Positions 21,223 to 30,430 of a stretch of 64,000 bases of DNA are shown here, one piece after another. Position numbers and translations under genes: made by a program. Source of the DNA: Tillandsia leiboldiana (taxonomy: Eukaryota > Streptophyta > Magnoliopsida > Poales > Bromeliaceae); assembly GCA_029204045.2 (NCBI GenBank), contig CM055066.1, positions 22,920,120 to 22,984,119 of the forward strand, written 5' to 3'. Position 1 is the first letter of the stretch; the number at the start of each line of letters is the position of its first letter. The notes beneath the pieces are model-generated. The model was not told the origin of the DNA. It was given only the letters and a program-made list of their open reading frames with translations, and made no database searches.

Positions 21223-21246
21223 TTATGTTGGCTGCAGACAACATAA
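21223..21246 (+). promoter_or_regulatory. E4 leader hairpin with CTGCAG loop
   Basis: TTATGTTG and CAACATAA close the loop G-CTGCAG-A, 159 nt after the primer site. It is preserved although the downstream genes are ruined. Confidence 0.6.
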
Positions 21247-21330
21247 TGCTGTGGAATGGGTGACATGTTCTAGACTTTTGCTGGATTGGGTCGAGCGTTT
21301 GTTGTGTGCTGATTTGCAGTTTTGTCGTGG

Positions 21331-21967
21331 TGAGCGGTGTCTCCCCGACGTTGGGTTTTGACCTGTGTGCATCCTGTCGCAGCAGTTGAGCCTGAGCGGT
21401 TAGAGTTGGGCCGGATACCCAGATCGAGGTTAGAGAGCTCCGGACCCAGATAGCAGGATTGTCAGAGGCATATCAGCGGCAGAGTGAGCAGCTGGTTTAG
21501 GTGACACAGTTGTCGGAACAGCGGGCAGCCCAACAGTGCTTTCCTCCTAAGGCCACCCGGTTGCAGTATCCTCAGTGGCAGTGATTTCTGTGGCGCCGAT
21601 GGAGCGAGTAGCCCACTCTATGCCAATGTTTAGTGCCGAGGCACCGAGGCAGGGTGGATAGCTGACAGCAGATGAGCTGTGGGTCATGATCAATCTATTG
21701 AGCTAGTTTTGGCAGATGAACCACCCCGATTCGTAGGACCGAGCTTGGAGCCTTTGGAGGCAGAATCCTGGTTGGTGGTGATGGAGAGACTGTTTGAGAG
21801 CCCCCTTGTGCCGAGAGTTTACGCAGTTGTTGAACTGCGCGCACCATGTTTGAGGGACGAGGCGCATAAGATTTGTGTATCTGGGAGTGAGTTGCGCCAG
21901 GATACCTTTCAGTTTATTCGGTCCTTCCGTTACAGATTTTGGATGTCTCGATGGAGTAGGCGTTGTA
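21331..21967 (+). pseudogene. E4 gag remnant, N-terminal part
   Basis: It starts at decayed MPPRR codons (GTCTCCCCGACG) after a TTTGCAG acceptor-like site ending at 21318. Recognisable pieces are PPRF and EAESW..MERLFE near 21720-21800 and DEAHKI near 21860, all capsid-domain motifs of gypsy gag. There are many stops and frameshifts. S5 interrupts at 21967 after TTGTA; the reading resumes at 45729. It resembles the E1 gag remnant in its damage. Confidence 0.78.
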
Positions 21968-22955
21968 TGTGGTGACCTGGATCTCTGCAGGGCTTCTACA
22001 GTGTGACCAACAGCTTCTGGAGGCCTAGGTGGCGTGTCGGTGGTGTTTGTGCACCAATTGGACACAAGGGATGGACTCAGTGTGTTAAATGGATCACGAG
22101 AGTAGTCATAGGACCCCGTCGGATGTTTAGAAGTGGTTTCGCACGAAACGGATATTAAAATTGGACTCAGTGCGAAAATTTAGGTTAAGAACATTTTTCT
22201 GGATGCCTTCGGCAAATTTTAGGATTGGAATTTGGCAAAACGGACAGCGGATTTGGATTCAGCGCGCGAAAACGATGAAAATGGACTATTCACCCGTAGT
22301 TTTTGGAGCCCGGATGACGCGCACGGTTTTCGAGGCAATAGGCACTGTTCCGGCGGCTGGGGGCAGCGTCGGCGGCGGCGGGCAGCGGTGGAGCGCGGCG
22401 GCGCGGGCTCGGGCAGGCGGCGGAGCTGGCGCGGGAAGCGCGCGGGTGCGGGCAGTGCCCGGGCAGTGCGCGGTGCAGCGGAGTGGTGTGCCACGCGGCA
22501 TTTTTCCATTGGGCTTGGTTGGACACGTGCCAGTTTCGGAGTGGTCGGTTCAGTGGGCGCGGTCCACGGGAAAAACGCGGGTGTACGGTGGACCGGAGGG
22601 TGGACACGTGGCGGCCTGTGGTTGGTGCGGTGTAGCGCGCTCGGTGCACCGAGCCGGTGCGGCTGGCGTCGGGGCGCGTGCCTGGCAGGGATCGCAGGCG
22701 GCGCTGGCAGGCGGCACGTGGGCGCGCTGACCGCGGTTTCCCGCGCGTGGGGGCGCCACGCGTCGGCGCTGTGGTGGGCCACGCGGCGCCAGGAGGTTGG
22801 TCGGTTTGGTTGTACCGTGTTTGGTGGTGACGTGTCGCAACCTCAGCGATCCGGACGCGCGATGGACGGCGGATCTTGGAGCACTGTTTGCGCCCGATTC
22901 TTTCGGGCGCCCGGAAAATGTCCCCCAAAGTGCATTTTTCGTCCGGATTTCTGCC

Positions 22956-22963
22956 TATAAATA
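22956..22963 (+). promoter_or_regulatory. TATA box of S5
   Basis: TATAAATA in CCTATAAATAGG, downstream of GGGCGCCCG repeats. Confidence 0.7.
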
Positions 22964-24472
22964 GGCAGTTTAGGCCTTTTGTGCATTTTTTTTGGCTGTT
23001 CTGGAGCTTCCCTTTTTCGCAGAAGCTTTCTACACTGTACCCTCCACACTCCGACAGATTTTCGGGTTTTTTGGAGACTGCGGCTTCGGTGTTATCTGCG
23101 ACGCGGCGCACATCGACGCATCTTGGATTTTTGGCTTTTACCGTCGCTCTTCAGTCCGCGAGGCACACCGGATCACCCCGATGGAATTTTGAGCCGATTT
23201 TCATGGCAGCGCGTTCATGAGAGGTAAGGCTTCGTTTTCCGTGTTGTTCATTTCTCCTCGTTTCAAGTTTTGGGCACTGTTCCCGAGGTGTTTCTATGTC
23301 TCCTTTTCCTGCTGTGAGGTGTTGGACAGCGGAGGCTTGTCGATTTTCTATCTTCGCGCTCAGGCATCAGATGGAGGCGTGCCTATAGTTGTTTTGCATC
23401 TACACATCGCAAGGAACGTCCTCGTAATTTTTCTGGATTTTACTGAATTTTCCCGAAGGTAAGAAAATTCCATTTTTCTGGACAGAGTTGTACAGTTTTT
23501 GGTACTTGGGAATTTCGAGATGGTCACCTTGTGGATTTTGTAACTTGAGCTACAAAACTTGGATTGAGACGTGCAGGTACTTGTTCCGAAGGGCTCGACG
23601 CGACGATCGCAGCGGTATTTTTATTGGATTTTTATGAGGATTCTTCGAAGGTGAGATTTAAGCTTCTTTGGGGTTGTATCCCGCAGTTTTTGCAGTGTAG
23701 TGGACTACCGGCGCCCCGCATTGTTTAATTTGTATCTTGGCCTACAGGTGTCGGAACGGGGCGTATAAATACTCATTTTGGGGCTACTCGTCGCGAGGAT
23801 CACAACCGTGAATTTTCTGGAATTTTTGGAGCACTATACACAGGTGGAAGTTCCCTTTCCCTCTGCTGGTTTGTTGTAACAGCATGTGCTGTTTTGGAAA
23901 AACAGCAAGTGTATGTTTGGGGGTATTGATTAGTGAGTTGTGTTGTTTGTTGTTTGTTGTGGTGTTGCATGTTGGGGTGATGTTGTTTGGAGCCGAGACT
24001 TGCGCGACATGTACCGAGGATGCGGGTTCAGCAGATTATGTTAGCAAGCGGCCACGCTTTGCCTGCGGAAAGCTGTGAGGACCCGGAATTCCCACGTTTG
24101 GTTTACTGTTGGATCTGCGGCTTCTGGAGACCCGTGTTGGGTGTTAGAGGTGTTTGCGCGCATATTGGACCCAAGATTTGGACTCGGCATGAAAAACGGA
24201 TCAAGTTTGCTTCTCCGGGAATTTTCGGCAAATTTTAGAAGTGGAATTTGGCAAATCGGACTTCGGATTTGGATTCAGCGCGCGAAAACGATCGAAACGG
24301 GCTATTTATTTGTATTTTTCGGAGTCCGGATGCGAAAACACGCATTTCGAGGTGTTGGGCACTGTTCCGGCCGGCCGGGCATCGCCGGCGGCGGCGGCGG
24401 GCGGCGGAGCGCGGCGGTTGGCGGCGGCGGAGGCGCGCGGTCCACCGCGGAGGTCGTGCACCGGGCGCGGGC

Positions 24473-24823
24473 CACGTGGCGCCTCCCTATTGGGCGGTGC
24501 GGTAGGCGCGGTCCATGGATTTGGCGCGGGTGCACGGTGAGCCGGGTGTGGCCACGTGGCAGCCTGTGGTTGGAGGGTCTTGGTGCGCTCGGTCCACGCG
24601 GCGGGGGCGGTTGCCTCGGGGCGCGTGCCCGACACGGCACCAGCGGTGACGCGGCCGCGCACGTGGGCGCGGCGTGGGCGCTGTCGGGGTGACGTGGGGG
24701 CGCCACGTGGCACCCCGTGGTTGGTCGGGCGCAGCGGTGCACAGCACAGTGCTTGGACACGTGGCGTTGCGTGGTTCGCTGGCTCAGGTGCGCCGGGTTC
24801 GGGGAGCGATGCTGGGCCACGTG
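24473..24823 (+). promoter_or_regulatory. T U3 module cluster
   Basis: CACGTG at 24473, 24553, 24660, 24704, 24758 and 24818. At 24473, 24553 and 24704 an RTTGG begins exactly 16 bp after the G-box start. CGGTCCAYG follows 15 or 16 bp later at the first two. The cluster is repeated in the 3' LTR. Confidence 0.7.
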
Positions 24824-24849
24824 GCGGGCCGTGGGGAATTCGGGCCTGC

Positions 24850-24876
24850 ACAGTAATGGGCCGGGCCCATTACTGT
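24850..24876. promoter_or_regulatory. 13-bp inverted repeat upstream of T TATA box
   Basis: ACAGTAATGGGCC and its perfect complement are separated by one base, 74 bp before TTTAAATA. Confidence 0.65.
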
Positions 24877-24949
24877 AGCAGCCCGAATTTTTCCGGCGCC
24901 CGATTCTGGGGACCCATTCGGTATTTCTCCAATTGTTTTTTTTGGGGCC

Positions 24950-24957
24950 TTTAAATA
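24950..24957 (+). promoter_or_regulatory. TATA-like box of T 5' LTR
   Basis: TTTAAATA in GGCCTTTAAATAGC. The same box is found in the 3' LTR at 31304. Confidence 0.65.
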
Positions 24958-27885
24958 GCAGCCCGAGCCTCTTTCTTCTCCCCTTTTCTCCTCTTTTCGA
25001 GCCTCCTCTGCCCGAGCACCCTTAAGAAGATTTCTTCATCTTCAAGCTCTGGATCCACCTGCAAAGTTTTGGGATTTTATGGGCACGCATCCCGAGGTTC
25101 TCTATTTTACGGCGCGGCGCGACGTGGTGGTTCCTGTGTTCTTCTTCAGCGCAGCAGCAGTGTTTTAGCTCCCCTGGTCTACTCCGACGATCTTTTCGTG
25201 CGATTTCTTCGCTGCTGGATTCGTAACAGGTGAGGCTACGATTTTGGGTTTCTCGTACATTTTCAGATTTCGCGTTTTTCGAGGAGTTTTCTCGTGCTCA
25301 CTGGGACCCTTTTTGCTGTGAGATTTTGGTGAGGGCAGCACCTTCTCTTGAGGAGATCTCCGCGCACGAGTCTCGGATCAGAACGTGCTTATAGACTTTT
25401 TTCATCTACTCGACGCGAGGATCATTGTGGATTTTTCTTGGAATTTTTGGAGACCTTCCTGAAGGTATACACTTTTCCTGTTATCTGTACAAGAGTTTAC
25501 AGTTGAATGGTTTTGGGATTGTGCGCACCAATACTGTGGAATTTGTAACTTGGCCTACGGTGCTCGGAATTGGACGTGCAGGTACCCGTTTCGAAGCTAT
25601 CGACGCGAGGATCGCTGTGGTATTTTTATCAGAATTTTTGGAGTTCGTTTCACAGGTGAAAATTTCACAGTAAGTGGACTGTTCCCAGCAGATTTGTAAA
25701 ACCTGGATTTTATTGGATTTTAAGTGTAACTGTAGCCTTATGTTGTACCCAGGAGGGATTGTGGACTGTGCTGGACCTGTTGGACCTAGAGTTATCATTT
25801 TCCTGGTTTTCTCAGCTGTACAACTCCGGACAGTTAGCGTCTTCAGGTGGGTGGCTTGTTTTCAAGATCTATGGACTGTGCTCTAATTCTATTGATATAG
25901 AATCATGCATGATAGTGATTGGACTTGGGTAGCATGCTAGAATTCGAATGTTATTATTCTTGTAATTATCTGATGATCGTATGATCTCTTCTGCTTCCTA
26001 CCGCATGTTAAATATTTGTTCTGTTGGAACCTGACCTAGCACCCCCGTCATATGTTGCATGTGTAACCAGACCAGTAGAAAACCCTCACTTGGGCTAGGG
26101 TTATTTATGTTTAGACATCCACACTTTATGCTTCATTCCTGGACTTAGTGTTATCCTCGCCCGGGTAGTGGGCCGAGCGGTCGGAACTTCTTTTAGTGTG
26201 GGATGCATTTGCACTCGTGCTTGGGAGCAGAGTGGAGTCTGGTAGATGCAGTGGTTCGCTTGTCTGTACCGGGAACCGTTTGGGGTAAACGGTGGACCTG
26301 GGAGATTTGGTTTTCCCCTGTTGGGTTGTCGCCACTGTGTTAGTGGCGGTAGTTTTCTAGTGATAGCCGGACCTAGAACCCAGGAACCTTTTCGACATAC
26401 ACATGATTTTAGTCTGCCAATGTTTTCTTCCAAACATCGAAGGGCTGCTGGAGTCTGTTCTTGTTTGATTGGACAAAGGCATCAACCCTTCGGGGTTTGG
26501 GTAAAACACTTGTTTTCTAACTGTTTTTCTAAAAAGAACTAAAATCATTAAATATGGATTTCTTCCAGATCAAATTAGTTTTCAATAACAAATGTCACCT
26601 TTTTCCTGTAAATCTCCCCACTCGAAAGGATTCGAGTGGTCTGGGTTCTAGGGGTCGTTCCTCTGTCGGGACGGAAGCCACGGGGGCCGAGCCTGAAACC
26701 TGTTCTTGTTTGATAGGGTTGTAGGTGTAGGTCTCCCGGGACTTTCGGGCCCTGTTGGTGTCTTTTGCGAGTTGTACTGTGATTATTGTTTTCCCGAACC
26801 ATAAGGGATCGGGAACTTCGATAGTCGGAGCCTAGAGTCTGTTCTTGTTTGATAGGGTTCTTAGCACCGGTCTATCGGGTTTCCGAACCCTTATGGTGTC
26901 GGTCTTTCTGGAGAGTTTAGTGTTCTGTTGTGGGAGCCGTCTGGTGGACGGTGGCCCCAGCTGTGTGACTTCCAGCTTGTGATGGAGAGTTGGTGTCGTT
27001 GGTCGATCTTGTTGATCGCGATTTGGATTTTTGCCTGCATGAGCCATATTTGAGCTCGACAGAGTTACGCGGATACTTTCCTCGGTGGGGTCGCTCCCCT
27101 CGAGAGCCACTCCGGAGTTGGGCCTGTTACTTGCTATCGCGACTTGTCGACGCCGTCCCTCTGACTGGCCCGGTTGGCGGCAGTCACGGACACCCTACGG
27201 TAGACCCGTCCTGTTGAGGATATGCGGCAGTAGGTGGGCGCAGGTTTGACTGGACCCTTGGAGGCAGTCAGTTTAGATTTGGTGAGTTTACTGTGTGTGT
27301 TAGTAGATGCATCATGTTTCATCTGTTCCTTTTCTTGAGCATCTAGATAGAGGCATAGTAGCTGTTGAGTTACTTTTCCAGCCTTTCATTTCAGTTTTAT
27401 ATTGTTACTTTATGCCTCTAGTAGACTTAGTGGGCAGACCGTCGGGCTTGTTGGCGGCACCCACTGAGAACTACTTGGGACGTAGTTCTCACACCCGTCG
27501 TGGTGTATTTTCCCACAGGGACTTCTACTCCGGTTCCTGCTGCTCCTGTTGCTGCTTCTTCTGATCGAGGTAAGGGAGTCGCGAGATAGTTCCCCACCAG
27601 TCGTCATCCAGAGAGTAGATGTACCCTTATTACTTTTGAGAGTTCCTGTTGAGAGAACTTTGTAGTGAGGTATAGAGTTGTATTTATTTTCTACTGCTCG
27701 AGTGACTTTTGTACTTTTGGTGAGGACATGTGTTGTTTATAGTTTTACTTTCAGCTCTGATATCTGCATAGTATAGATGCTCTTTTGCAGGTTAGTCGCT
27801 TCGTCTATACGGGCTTCCCGTATGGGCGGCGGATCTGTTGGCGAGCCCGGGTCGCAGTTTCGACGCCGGGGCGTGACAGATTAGG

Positions 27886-27897
27886 TGGTATCAGAGC
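27886..27897 (+). other. T primer binding site, tRNA-iMet type
   Basis: TGGTATCAGAGC, 7 bp after the LTR end at 27878. Confidence 0.95.
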
Positions 27898-28044
27898 CTA
27901 GGTTGTAGGTCATTATGGACTTAGAAACCCTAGGCTTGTGGTTGGACATTAGGATGACTACGTGAGAGTCGTGACTGTTAGCGAGAGTTCTGATTGAGTT
28001 TTTACCTCTCCCAATGGATGGGATGAGTGACTGGCATGTTTATT

Positions 28045-28089
28045 CTCCTAAGCGATTATGTTGGCTGCAGACAACATAATGCTAGGGAA
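28045..28089 (+). promoter_or_regulatory. T leader hairpin with CTGCAG loop
   Basis: The core 28056-28079 (TTATGTTG, G-CTGCAG-A, CAACATAA) is extended by an imperfect outer stem TCCTAAGC with GCTAGGGA. It lies 158 nt after the primer site and about 100 nt before the gag start. Confidence 0.62.
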
Positions 28090-28178
28090 TGGATGACATG
28101 TCCTAGACTTTCGCTGGATTGGGTCGTGTGTTGTTTGGTACTGTCCTGATGTTTCCATGTGTGTTGCAGGTGGGCACG

Positions 28179-29708
28179 ATGCCTCCCCGACGCGGGGTGC
28201 AGACGCGTTCTCAGCCTTTTCCCTCCGATGAGCCTGGGCAGGAGGAGCCAGCACAGGGTCAGCAGAGTGAGGTGCAGGAGCTTCGGGCTCAGTTGGCCCA
28301 GTTGTCTGAGGCGGTGCAGCGCCAGGAGGAGGCTTCTCAGCGCCAGGAGGAGGCTTCTCGGCGCCAGGAGGAGGCCTTTGGTCGGATGATGCTTCTTTTA
28401 GAGCAGAGGACGCAGCCTGTGGTAGCACCCCCTGTGTGTTCGCCTGTGCCTTCTTCGCCAGCTGTGGCGCCCCCTTTGGTTCCGTCAGCGCCGGCTATTC
28501 CTGTCGAGCCGGTTTCTAGCATACCACCGCCTGGGTCGATGGGACCTTTGACGTTGGCTGAGCAGAGTGCGGTGGTGGATCTGTTGATGAGGTTCCGCCG
28601 GTTTGATCCACCCCGTTTTTCTGGTATGAGTGCTGAGCCGTGGGAGGCAGAGTCTTGGATCACGGCCATGGAGCGTCATTTTGAGAGTTTGTTCGTTGAG
28701 GATCGATTTCGAGTCTTTTTGGCTACACACTACTTGGAGGGCAACGCCGAGGCTTGGTGGCGGCGTGTGCGGCCTGCTGGTCCGCCTGGGACGCAGATTC
28801 TTCCCTGGGCGGAGTTCCGCAGACTTCTGTTGGGGGCCTTCTTTCCTGAGAGTGTTCGCCAGAGATTGGAGGAGCAGCTGAGAAATCTCCGCCAGGGAGA
28901 TCGGCCCGTGAATGCATACATAGCCGAATTCAATCAGCTGTTGGCTAGTATGCCTCACGTGGCCAGGGACGAGTCTCACCGGATCTACATGTTCGAGCGG
29001 GGGCTGCGCCGGGATATTTATCAGCTTGTTCGCTCCCGCAGATTACAGACTTTGGAGGCATCGATGGAGCAGGCGTTATATGTTGAGTCTGGAGAGGCAG
29101 TGATGTCAGAGGTGGCTCTAGCCCCCGTAGTGATCCCTGGGGCGAAGCGCCCAGCACCGGGTGATGAGGGTCAGACGAGCGGGCAGGGACCTCCGAGACC
29201 TCCACGATCTCATCCTGAGGGTCGTGGGTTTCGTAGGCGCCGGAGATCTGGTGAGCCCCAGCAGCAGCAGCATCAGCGGTATCGGCAGCAGCGGCAGGAG
29301 CGGTGTGTCATCTGTGGCGGGCCTCATCCACCGTCGCAGTGTGATCAGAGACAGGGGCGGTGTTTCCTCTGTGGAGAGTTGGGACATTTCCGCGCAGCTT
29401 GCCCCCATGCCATTTTGTCAGTGCGGCCGATTGCGACAGCACCCCCCTTGCCCATCCATGCAGCGGGAACCCCTCCGGCACACCAGCGGACAGAGTGGGC
29501 CACGACGTCGGGACAGACGGGACGGCGACCTGCAGCACCCAGTGGACGGGTTTATGCAGCCCTGTTGGAGGACACCCCGGCAGCGGATCGTGCCGCGGCA
29601 GGTATGATTTTATTTCAGTTAGCTGAGTTGAGCATTTTGTTACCGCTGCATTCTTCTGCTTTATTAGTTGAGTATCTGCATCGGCATCCTTGCATGGGTA
29701 TGGGTTAG
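28179..29708 (+). CDS. gag: Gag capsid/nucleocapsid protein of element T
   Basis: 509 residues. The start MPPRRG at 28179 is chosen because it follows the acceptor-like TGTGTTGCAG and matches MPPRR in E3; the frame is also open upstream to 28119. Domains: an acidic/Gln N-terminus with a short repeated QRQEEAS heptad (about 46-65), a Pro-rich linker, the gypsy capsid domain (about 140-300, with FSG..EPWEAESW, YLEGNAEAWW and RDESHRIYMFERGL), basic Pro-rich sequence, and a zinc knuckle CFLCGELGHFRAAC at 395-408. It ends just inside the protease start (AGMILFQ), after which the frame is unrelated. Gag forms the cytoplasmic particle and packages element RNA; T could supply Gag but no enzymes. Confidence 0.9.
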   Translation: MPPRRGVQTRSQPFPSDEPGQEEPAQGQQSEVQELRAQLAQLSEAVQRQEEASQRQEEASRRQEEAFGRMMLLLEQRTQPVVAPPVCSPVPSSPAVAPPLVPSAPAIPVEPVSSIPPPGSMGPLTLAEQSAVVDLLMRFRRFDPPRFSGMSAEPWEAESWITAMERHFESLFVEDRFRVFLATHYLEGNAEAWWRRVRPAGPPGTQILPWAEFRRLLLGAFFPESVRQRLEEQLRNLRQGDRPVNAYIAEFNQLLASMPHVARDESHRIYMFERGLRRDIYQLVRSRRLQTLEASMEQALYVESGEAVMSEVALAPVVIPGAKRPAPGDEGQTSGQGPPRPPRSHPEGRGFRRRRRSGEPQQQQHQRYRQQRQERCVICGGPHPPSQCDQRQGRCFLCGELGHFRAACPHAILSVRPIATAPPLPIHAAGTPPAHQRTEWATTSGQTGRRPAAPSGRVYAALLEDTPAADRAAAGMILFQLAELSILLPLHSSALLVEYLHRHPCMGMG

Positions 29709-30418
29709 GAATTTCTGCTGCATGTTTTAGCGATTGGATTCTTCCCAGTATCCTATGAGTAGAGGAGGATCACGGTGTATGATCAGTGCAGTTGAGACTT
29801 GGGACTTCACTTGCTGATGTGACGATTCAAGGACAGCTCCAGGACTTGGATTGAGCACCCAGGTTGGACTGATTGGTGCGGTGCTGTGCTACGACTGATG
29901 ATGGAACGAAAGCAGTATCCTTCGGCGAGTTGGACTGGAAGAGTTCGTTTTCTCGGATTGTCGGCGTATCCTCCCAACAGCATGGGCTTCAGCGACTGTG
30001 GACAGACGCCACCTCGGGAGCAGACGTGATGTTAGGACTAGTGGTTATGTCCTTAGGAGTCTCGGTTAGTGATAGTTTTCTTTTGTGGCCACAGTAGGAA
30101 CGACACCAACACTTCTCCCCCTTTTCTCACCTTGTACTGGAATTTACGAACAGGACGAAAACTTCGAAAGATTGCTCCAGAAATGGAGACAGTGCCCGAA
30201 CCTGTTCTTGTTTGATTGGGGCGAAGGCACTGATTTTTCAAAATTTTCGGACTTTTCGCTAATTTCAGCTGTTTTCTTAATCGAGGGTTGAAGTTGATGA
30301 CTTTCCTGCTGGTGGAGCCGTATCTTTCTTGTTAGTTTAGTGTTGCGTTCTTGGTTGTTTTGATTGTTTGGTTTTGTTGTTGTGGTGTGTTTTTGTTTCG
30401 AGGACGAAACTTTCTTTT
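29709..30418 (+). other. T non-coding internal tail
   Basis: About 710 bp replacing pol. Weak resemblance to the protease-RT linker is possible near 29915-29975 but is not certain. It contains another TGTTCTTGTTTGAT (30203) and, before the polypurine tract, the TTTCGAGGACGAAACTTTC text that normally ends gypsy pol. No RT, RNase H or integrase motif is seen. Confidence 0.65.
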
Positions 30419-30430
30419 AGTGGGGGAGGA
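30419..30430 (+). other. T polypurine tract
   Basis: AGTGGGGGAGGA immediately before the 3' LTR start TGTGAGGACC. Confidence 0.9.

Larger units (their letters stand above)
24074..27878 (+). repeat. T 5' LTR (3.8 kb)
   Basis: It starts TGTGAGGACCCGG and ends CCGGGGCGTGACA. U3: six CACGTG within 351 bp (24473-24823), a 13-bp inverted repeat (24850-24862 with 24864-24876), and TATA-like TTTAAATA at 24950. Leader: a CAG|GTGAGG donor-like site at 25230 and modules near 25372-25470 and 25570-25680. TGTTCTTGTTTGAT occurs at 26456, 26701 and 26840. The U5 hairpin is at 27803-27827. No gene. Confidence 0.9.

Noticed and set aside
26832..27564. Small frames (62-92 codons) that recur in the T LTRs
   Set aside because: They recur only because the LTR is repeated; frames shift with single indels and no motif is present.
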